Assembly (NCBI GenBank): GCA_037367405.1
Contig: JAZKJV010009630.1
Span: 1-64,000, forward strand
DNA: 64,000 nt
Direction of reading: 5' to 3'
Source of the DNA: Ottelia alismoides
Lineage: Eukaryota > Streptophyta > Magnoliopsida > Alismatales > Hydrocharitaceae
Shown: one piece after another, positions 51,501 to 60,500 of the stretch
Layout of the letters: each line of letters opens with the position of its first letter
Position numbering within the stretch: position 1 is the stretch's first letter
Translations under genes and position numbers: made by a program
Notes under the pieces: model-generated
Told to the model about the DNA's origin: nothing
What the model saw: the letters and a program-made list of their open reading frames with translations, nothing else
The model's database searches: none

Positions 51501-54500
51501 CCCTGTCCATGGCTTCATAAATAAATCCCATCGGTGGAAATTTTTCAGAATCCACCAACCTCAAAACGGTGACCAAAGGCTTCGTGGTGTTGAGAACATA
51601 TGCAACACCAGGCCAAAAAGACTTGCTCTTCACAACAATGTTCACCACACTTTGGCCCAATGGGCGATTCACATAAGAACTGTTCTTCCATGCTCTGGAA
51701 GTGAAGAAGGATTCAAGAGAATCCTTGGCTCTAATCAAGCTTTGCAACGTAAGAAATGCAGTGGCAAATCTTGTAACGGCAGGTTTCACCAAATCACAAC
51801 CTGCAATTTTTCTCACCATTGCCAAAACCCAAGCATGAGCATACACAAAATTGATAATTTTTTTGGCTTTTTTGAACACCGATGCATGAAGTGGCAATTT
51901 GAGGATATCCTCCAACATCAAATCTATACAATGCGCTGCACAAGGTGTCCAATAAAGATTCTTCCTTTTATCCATCAACATTTGTCCAGCAGCTTTGTAA
52001 GCGGATGCATTGTCCGTTATGACTTGGACAACATTCGTCTCTCCGACCTCCTCAACAACTTCATCCAGCACTTTAAAAAGCATCCTAGCATCTTTAACTT
52101 GATCGGATGCATCAATTGACTTCAAGAAGTAAGTGCCTTTGGGATTATTCACCAAAAAATTAATCAAAGTGCGTCCTTTCGTGTCGGTCCAACCGTCCGA
52201 CATGATGCTACAACCCGTGGCAATCCAAGAAGCCTTCGCCTCATCAACAAGAGTGGTAATGGCCTGCTTCTCTTCTTTCAAAATCCAAGTTCGGAGTTCA
52301 TGCATGGTTGGTGGCTTGAAACCCCTTCCATATCCACATACATCAGTCATCATCGCCAGATAGGAAGGACTATTGGCTATGTTGAATGCCAATGAATTCT
52401 CAAAGAAAAATCTCCCAATGCTCCTGCAAATCCTCCTTCTCTCATCTTTTTTCCAGCTTGCATTCAAAGTGACTTGTTGAGCGGGAGGATCCGAACTACC
52501 TGCACCCCTACCTCCATGTGCAATGAAAAAATCCATCGGTCCTCGAGCTGGCTTGATACCACTAGAATCTGTCGGTGCTCTTTGTGCCGGTTCATTTTCG
52601 TCACCTCCAGATGGCCCTTGCATCCCAACTCGACAAACTTCTTCCATTTCTTCAAACCGTCTTCTCTTTTCATTACCCTTGCTGTCCATGAACATCTTCA
52701 TCTCTTGTTGTACTTCAATAGGAACGCTTGGACAAGCTCTCACATTCTTGCGTGTCTTTGCAAGATGGTCTTTTAGCCGCTTCACCCCACCGGTGATCTT
52801 CATCGAACAAAAATTGCATTCAACATATACATATCCTTTCCCTTTGTGATGCTCGTCCATTTCAAGTTCTCGACAGTATCTCCATCCGGGATCCGATCGC
52901 CCCCCACTTTGGCCTTTCCTTCCCATATCTACAAGTTATACAATAACATACACATATTGATATATACTAACTACAAGATGCACATACATCATACATGTAA
53001 TCCTTCATCACAGTTGCAAAAAAATAGCCTAGCAAAAAAATGCACAATTGCACATACATCATAGTTGCACATACATGACATCCTATCCCTAGGTGTTATG
53101 TCAAAGAGAAAGAATATAATGTTGCAAAAAAATAGAGAACTCTCTACTAATAAGTCATAGCATATGTAAGAATGTAACCCAACAATTGGAAAACACAAAA
53201 AAAATGAAAAAAATAAAAAAAACAAACTCGGAGGAGGCGGCGGCGCATACCTACTCCGACTGGACGGCGAGAGGGTCGGCGATGGAGAGGAGGCCTGGGC
53301 GGCGACTCCGGAGGGCGGCGATGGCTGGTTGGCGGCGAGGCGGGGCCGGGACAGGGAGGTGCGGGGCTCAGGGGAAGGGAGGGGGAGGGTTTCTGTCGAA
53401 CAGAACCTTCCCCAAACCCCGACGCTTCGAATGTATTAAAAAAAGGTCACGTGCTTTGCACGTGACCCGGAAAAAGTAAAAAAAAAAACCCAATTTTGAG
53501 GCTTACGCCTCAGCCTCGCCTCGAGCGCCTCACGCCTCGAGCGCCTCAGGTGAGGCTGAGGCGTACGCCTCCTTGGATACCCCTGAGGCGTGCGCCTCGG
53601 GGCGTTTTGGCCACGCCTCGCCTGGAGGCGTACGCCTCTGCGCCTCGAGGCGGCGCTTTTTAAAACCATGCTCTTCACCTTGCAACACACTATCTCAACC
53701 CCTATTATTTTTATAGGGATGATAAAGCAATTTCAGAAGATAGCTTTGTCATAAATGATTTTTTGTACTCCTTGGAGGTATTCTACCATGATTTAGACGT
53801 TCAAGATATCATTACAATAAAAGAAATGATTCTTTATAAAATGGAGATGGTTCATTCAGAAAATCATTAGCTATCAGACAAAGATCCGTCAATGAAGATG
53901 TGTTCGATCCACTTAGTAGCATGTCATTTATAGTATACGTTTTATACATATTTCAAGAATGTAAGGACTAAGGAGTTGACATTCTAATTTTTTCTATAGC
54001 TAATTGATGGTCGCTATATGGTGGTGAGACACCATACATGAAGGCAATGTTGGTGAAGATATTAAAGTTGACATCCATGTGAGAGGAATTGAAATTCTTT
54101 AGCAGCGATACCCATCCACATTTGTCATTTATGATTATTGATTAGACTAAGATTGAATCAATAAACATTTTGAGTAAATACTTATGTTGTAGATCCACAC
54201 TAAAAAGAGGAATAAACTTGAAACCAAGAGAGTGATTGACTTGCTTTTTGTGAAATTCAACTCAAAACTAAAGGAGCAACAATCTCAACAAGGAAGATAC
54301 CTATTCGTTTCCAAGGATAGGACACATGTGAGCGAGTGGATTGGACCAGAGGAAGGTGAAGAGGTGTTCCAAGGCTCAAGACTTACTTGGATCTTGGTGG
54401 CCAAGGCAAGTCAAGCAGATGAATTGGTGGAGCATAGGAGTCAAAGGAATGTGGGCGCATTACCAAGTGTGGAGGAGGAAGAAGAATTTATCACTGATTA

Positions 54501-57500
54501 TTATGACAGTGACAACGATGAGACAACAATGATGAAGAAGTTCCTCCTGTTATTTTTGACGACTTAGAATAGAAGTATGATTACTTGTATATGAACCTTT
54601 GTTTAAATATTTTTATATTAAAATAAAAGAAATCACATAATCCGTATATACTTTTGCTTGCAAGCTTACTCGCTTCAGATTGCTTGACCGAATCAATACC
54701 CCATACCGACTTTCTGAACCTTCCTAGTTTCACACTTTTGATGTCTCATATTTATCCTCTAAAGTGGCAACAATCAACTTATTGCATTCTTGGCCTCGAA
54801 ATGCCACTACGTGGGATGCGTGTGGGTACTCCCAAATCCAAACATATGTAAAAAGTAAGTTCCAGCAAATGCCGATAGTTTGTCACTTCGTGTTTTCTTA
54901 TTTACTCTGTTTCCAATATATATTTATTTATGAAAATGATCAGGATCCACATAATTTTTATGCATATGGCTGGTTTTTCTTTCCACAGGCTTCTGATTTT
55001 CATACGCATGGCTGCTCTTGTCTTGTTTCTTGCATGGAGGGTCAAACACCAGAATCCTGATGCTATTTGGTTGTGGGGAATGTCTGTTGTTTGTGAACTA
55101 TGGTTTGCTTTCTCTTGGCTCTTGGATCAGCTTCCAAAGCTCTGCCCTATCAACCGTTCAACAGATCTATCTGTTCTAAAGGAGAAGTTTGAAACGCCTA
55201 ATGTTTCTAACCCCACTGGAAAATCTGACCTTCCAGGCGTTGATGTTTTTGTTTCTACAGCTGATCCTGAGAAAGAACCCCCTTTAGTCACAGCAAATAC
55301 AATTTTGTCCATTCTCGCTGCTGACTATCCAGTTGAAAAACTTGCTTGCTATGTTTCAGATGATGGGGGTGCACTTCTTACATTTGAAGCTATGGCTGAA
55401 GCTGCAAGCTTTGCTAATACTTGGGTTCCATTTTGCCGTAAACACGATATTGAACCGAGAAATCCAGAAAGCTATTTCAACTTAAAGAGGGACCCATACA
55501 AGAATAAGGTGAGACCAGATTTTGTTAAAGATCGGAGGCGAATTAAACGTGATTACGACGAGTTCAAAGTAAGGGTCAACAGCCTTCCGGATTCAATCCG
55601 ACGCCGATCTGATGCCTACCATGCTCGAGAAGAGATAAAAGCCATGAAGCTTCAAAGAGAGAGAGTTGAAAGCGAACCCCATGACCTGTTAAAGATCCCC
55701 AAGGCTACATGGATGGCTGATGGAACACATTGGCCTGGAACATGGATGGTGCCTTCTTCTGAACATTCGAGGGGTGATCATGCTGGAATCATACAGGTAT
55801 TCCCACTCAGATTTATGAGTGTTCTTTTCCATAATTATGCGTGGGGCACCTTCCGAGAAAAATGAGTATTAATTAGATTTTAACATCATTAGTTTGATTT
55901 ACTATTTTTTGCCATGTTCGTGCATGAAATCGATAAACTTAGGGCCTGTTTGGTTGCAGGGTTGGACATGGTTGGGTTGGGTTGGGTTGGGCTGGGTGAA
56001 TAGTAATCTGTGAGGAGGAAGTACCCTTGTGAATAGTAACCAGGGTTGGGCCAACCCTGCCCAACCCTACAACCAAACAGGCCCTTAGGGTGATAAAATT
56101 AGGGGATATTTACACCCATAACCGTGAGTAATTTCATAATTACCCCAGAAATCCTTTATAATCACGAATTACACTAAAGACCTTGAATAGTGCTGAACTC
56201 TTACGCTCATATCCTCGTGTTAACTTCCATCCAATTTCCGTTAAGTATAACTGTATCCGTTAAATATTTTACATATTATACCCTTTAGGTTCCTATTATT
56301 TATGAATAGCCACCCCTTTCCTCCTCCAGGCCAGGCAACTCCCCCCCCCTCCGCCGACCTCTCCTGACTCCCCCCCGCCGACCACCACCTCTAGGGGTGT
56401 AAACGAGCCGAACCTGAGCGAACCAACCCAGACTCGGCTCGGCTCGTTTAGCATACTTTCAGGCTCGGGCTCAGTTCGGCTCGATAAAATGAAAACTGTA
56501 ATCAGGTTTGGCTCGGCTCGGGTAAGGTTCGTAAAGGTTCGGTTCGGCTCGTTAAAGGTCCGTTTAAGAATAAATGTTGTGCATGTGTTTTGTTCAAAGG
56601 GAAAACGACAGCTGCATGGGAGGGTTTTGTGGGGTTTTGCCTCAAATTTCAGCGAAATTCGGTCGAATTTCTGTCGAATATCGAAATCCAATCGAAATCG
56701 AAATTCCACCGAAATGACCGAAATATGGGGGTCCTAGTACAAAAAATGACCGAAATGACCGAAATTCCGGTCAAAATTCCACCGAAATTCCATCGAAATT
56801 CTGTTTTGGTCAATACCGAAATGGTGACCGAAACCGACATTTAGGGCCTTGGTTTTGGGAATAGAGAATAGGGACTTAGATGACTGGATGGGTTTGGAAA
56901 AATTAGTGAATGTCCTTATGTTAATATAGAATGTATTTTTCCTTGTTTATATACAATATGTATATATATATATACTTTTATATATGTATGTGTGTATATA
57001 ATCGAACTTTTAACTAACCGAACCTGAGCGAACCTATGTTTTTGAGGTTCGGTTCGTTTATTTAATCGAGCCCAAAGTCGTGTTCAGGTTCGGTTCGTTT
57101 ATTTTCGAATCGAATTTGAATCGAACTTTTAGCGAGCCGAATCTGAACGAATGTCGAATCTGAGAAATTTCTGACAGTCCTAACCACCTCCTCCCCCTCC
57201 GTCAGCCTCCACCATGATGCCCATCTCCCCCTCCCCTCCCCTCCCCTCCGCTAACCTTCACCTTCGTCGACCCCCTCCGCCAGCGTCCACCACCATGAAG
57301 CCCCCACCCCCCCAGCCGCCTCCACTACAAAACCCCTCCCCCGCCTGCCAGCCTCTACCCTGTCGCCTCTACCTCGAAGCCCCTCTCCTGCCCACCAGCC
57401 CCAGCCTCTACCACGACCATGAAGCCCCCCAGCCTCCACCACCATGAGGTAGTCTTCAGAACAAACTTCCCACCTCCCTCCCCTCCTGGGCAGTCTCCAT

Positions 57501-60500
57501 CACGAAACCCCCCAACCTCCACTACAAAACCCTACTAGCCTCCAACAGGATGCCCTCCGCTAGCAGGAAGCCTCAAACTAGCAAGAACCCAACCACCGAA
57601 GCCCCCTCCTCCCTGTCAGCCTCCACCACGAAGCCCCTCCCCTATTCACCGGCCTCAACCACGACCACGAAGCCCCTCCCCTGCCTGCCAGCCTCCACCA
57701 CGACCACGAAGCCTTCACCATCACGAGGTAGTCTTCAGAACGAAGCCCTCACCCCTCCCCTCCCAGGCAGTCTCCAACGTGAAACCCCCCAACCTCCACT
57801 ACAAAGCCCCACTAGACTCTAACAGGAAGCCCCCTGTGAAGCCCCCCCGCAACCGTCGCCACTAGTAGAAAGCCCCAAATTAGCAAGAACCCAACCCCCG
57901 ACGCCCCCTCCTCTTGCCAACCTCCACCACGAAGCCCCTCCCTTGCCTGCCAGCCTCCACCACGACCACGAAGCCCCCCAACCTCCACCTCCATGAGGTA
58001 GTCTCCAGAACGAAGCCCCCCTCCCGAGCAGTCTCCAGCACGAAACCCCCCAGCCTCCACTACAAAACCCCGCTAGCCTCCAGCAGGAAGTCCCCGCGAA
58101 GCCCCCCCAGGCCGTTGTCGCCAACAGGAAGCCTCAAACTAGCAAGAACCCAACACCAAAGCCCCCACCGCCGCCTGCAAGTCCCTCCCTACAAGCCTGC
58201 CTCCACCTGAAAGAAATTTCTTTTCTTTTCTTTTTTTATTTTGGTTAATCCTTTCCCTTAGATGGTGGATTGGTTAGATTAACTCACTCACATGGTTGAG
58301 TTAATGAACTAAACTAACAAAAGGTTATGGGTGTGAAGCGGAGCATTTATTCATAGTCTTGGGTGTAATTCGTGATTATAGAGGGTTTTTGGGGTAATTA
58401 CGAAATTACTCAGGTTTATGTTTATGTCAGGGTTATGGGTGTAAATATCCCTAAAATTAGTTGGTTCATTTATATTTTGTTGGTTTTATCATTTAGCACA
58501 TGTTGACAATCTGCGCTACAATAAATGATTAGTGGTTTCAGCCCCATAAATTCGATCTGCCTTATTATGTAATGGTATTAATGTAGGTAGCCGAAATCTT
58601 TTAAATTTGCTGAATATTTGTGACGACGCTTTTATTTCTAGAGCAGAATTTTGATAAGAGCCCTGTGATTAAGGCTTCATTTTGTTATTAACAGTATGCC
58701 CCAGGACTCAGAAGTATCTCTGCAAGTGTAACATTTTTTAATGAATTAAAAATCCTTCTTAGTTATGTGATGCGAACTCTGGAAGATGTTAATTTATTGT
58801 TAAATATATTTGCTTACCGAAATGGAAAGAAGAATGGCTATGCTGTACTGCTAGCCACTCCTATTATTAATAGTATGCCCTATAACTTTCGTAAAGAGCG
58901 TATGAGTAATGGTGCATCTTATTATTAACAGCATGCCCTATGACACATGGTTTATGTTTAAGTATCTTTGCAAATGTAGTATTTTCTAACGAATCAGAAA
59001 TCCGTCCTAGTTATGAGTTACCATATTCAACATGATATGTAATATGCGGTAATTTTTTGGATCCATACGAATCAACATAAATGCATTACAGGCCAACAAA
59101 ATAATAATCATGCATGTTCGATTCATAATCCAATTATAGCATGCACGTAGGAATGGATTAAAACACTGATACGATATTTTAGGGCAAGATACAGGAAAAG
59201 TAAAGCGATAAACAAGTTGCAGCAAACAAAACAGTAAAAGTATCAGATCGGAGATCACCGAAGATGTAATGGACATTCCTTAGAGAAGATACCGCCTCCG
59301 CAATACCGGTGCGTAGGATATTGGTGATCTGTTCGCAGGATACAACGGTACAGTCGTCGTCCGCGCACACCAATGGGATCGTCCTCGAAAGTACCTCAGA
59401 GAACTGCAGGAGAAAGTAGAGAGGTCGTGCGAGAGAAAAAGAGAGAGAGAGAGAGAGAAAGGTTTCTTGCGTGTGAAGAAAAAGATGTATGTGGTTGTGT
59501 TTAAGAAGACCTAGCGCACGACATTTTGATTTCGAGAATGCGCCTCAATGGGCACCTCTTCGGATTCTGAAAAGGTGACTAAGTCTGAGCTGTCAAGTCA
59601 AGTTAAGTTCCCACAGCGGTCTAATCATAATAATCCATAGGATTAATTTATTCAACCCATAAAATGAAACTCGTAGCAAAATTATCGAGATCCAAGATCC
59701 GAATTGACTCTCCTGAGCCAGAGCTGGAGCTGAGCGGAGCGTGTGTGCGTGGTCCTCTGTTCCTCCTCTCTATTATTCTTACAAGAGCTTAGGGTGTGAA
59801 CTTATATATAAGTCCATCAAAGTTTTAAAACTGCTAAATGTGATAATAAAACTCTACCTAAAGCTCCTGTTGTTTCAAATTTAGTAATTCCCAACTTCCT
59901 TCCAACATTATTTGGTTTCCCTATTGAGACCAATTAGTTAATCCATTATAATTGCATAGGTTACCAAGTTAAAATCTAATTGCATAGTTTTAAATACACC
60001 AATTCTCCACGAATTCATCAATTTGAAAAAGAGATTAAAAAAAGAGTCAAAAAACATCTTTTAGCTGCCATACTTTGCTTTCAGTGAAGGTACCTTCTGG
60101 TTTGAACCTTTATTTGAGTTTACTACTTTTAGCTTAACATGAACGAAGTGAACTACGTCTTGAATTTTAGACATTCGTGTTAAAGTATATGGTAGAAACA
60201 ACAAAGTGTTGTTCTTGGTACAATCTTCAGGATTGGTGCTCTTAAAGGTGAACACCCTTATCCTGTTTATGAGTGTATTCAGGAAAGTCCCTCTTCCTTT
60301 AACTGTGTCATATAATAACACTCACATAAGTGGCACTCTCCAAGGATGCGCTGCTAATATCCTGCCTAAAGGCTTGAACCCATTTAGAGCCTACACTCTT
60401 CATAAATTTGCAGCTTAAATGACATTCTGGCATTTAGGGATATGACACTCATGCATAAGCATTGAAATAAGAGTGCTACACCCATGGATCCAAGCATGAA

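Larger units (their letters stand above)
48231..54567 (+). pseudogene. Old hAT transposase remnants
   Basis: Open pieces at 48231-48515, 48537-48731, 48754-49113, 49788-49946 and 54232-54567 match plant BED/DUF659/hATC transposases in order. The domain plan matches the dead copy at 27.4-31.0 kb, which shares motifs such as FVYGGLE and MTKNSF/MTTKQF. The C-terminal piece ([17 protein letters not shown]..) ends in a Glu/Asp-rich tail. Stops, shifts and two insertions disable it. Confidence 0.7.
48150..54600 (+). mobile_element. Old hAT transposon, interrupted by a MITE and a younger hAT
   Basis: A decayed hAT on the + strand. The BED-finger remnant (about 48250-48500) is followed by a DUF659/RNase H-like region (48754-49230) with [16 protein letters not shown] and SLHR. 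The piece at 49480-49516 ([11 protein letters not shown]) is cut by a 226-bp MITE. The reading continues at 49751-49946 ([21 protein letters not shown]), is cut by the 3.7-kb hAT, and resumes at 53671 ([17 protein letters not shown]) through 54567. Exact ends are unclear; a candidate right end lies near 54718. Confidence 0.7.
24538..54988 (+). other. CSLD: CSLD intron 1, 30.45 kb, transposon-filled
   Basis: The donor GTATGC at 24538 and acceptor TTTCCACAG ending at 54988 restore an Arg codon and the conserved LSPYR-LLIFIR junction of CSLD proteins. The interior contains an RTE fragment, four copies of one hAT family, an L1 LINE, a non-coding LTR element, two copia elements, and an old hAT carrying a MITE and an intact hAT. 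Only about 24540-25176 and the last few hundred bases look free of clear transposon sequence. Confidence 0.9.
56103..58451. mobile_element. Mutator-like element (non-autonomous, Pack-MULE-like)
   Basis: Perfect 9-bp duplications TAAAATTAG (56094-56102 and 58452-58460) and long terminal inverted repeats of about 80-100 bp identify a MULE. The repeats begin GGGATATTTACACCCATAACC. Inner shared stretches include GTAATTTC.TAATTACCCCA and ATAATCACGAATTACAC. The right repeat carries about 20 extra bases. There is no transposase. The interior is C-rich sequence with a tandem repeat, plus a hAT-type insertion. GC-rich cargo in a MULE is the hallmark of Pack-MULEs, but the donor gene is not recognised. 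Confidence 0.9.

Noticed and set aside
51406..52849. Long open frames on the + strand opposite the intact hAT transposase
   Set aside because: They are antisense shadows of exon 1 of the transposase, without family resemblance. The minus-strand reading has all the expected domains.
54930..54988. In-frame extension of CSLD exon 2 upstream from an ATG at 54930
   Set aside because: It reads through the acceptor. The split Arg codon and the conserved SPYR-LLIFIR junction show that the exon begins at 54989.
55971..55997. TTGGG repeats as an interstitial telomere
   Set aside because: The plant telomere repeat is TTTAGGG. The repeat is part of the Tourist terminal sequence and is mirrored at the other end.
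57214..58210. Pro/Thr/Lys-rich frames resembling extensin or arabinogalactan proteins
   Set aside because: The repeats follow the DNA tandem unit, there is no signal peptide, and the DNA lies within a MULE inside an intron. A captured fragment is possible but a gene is not supported.
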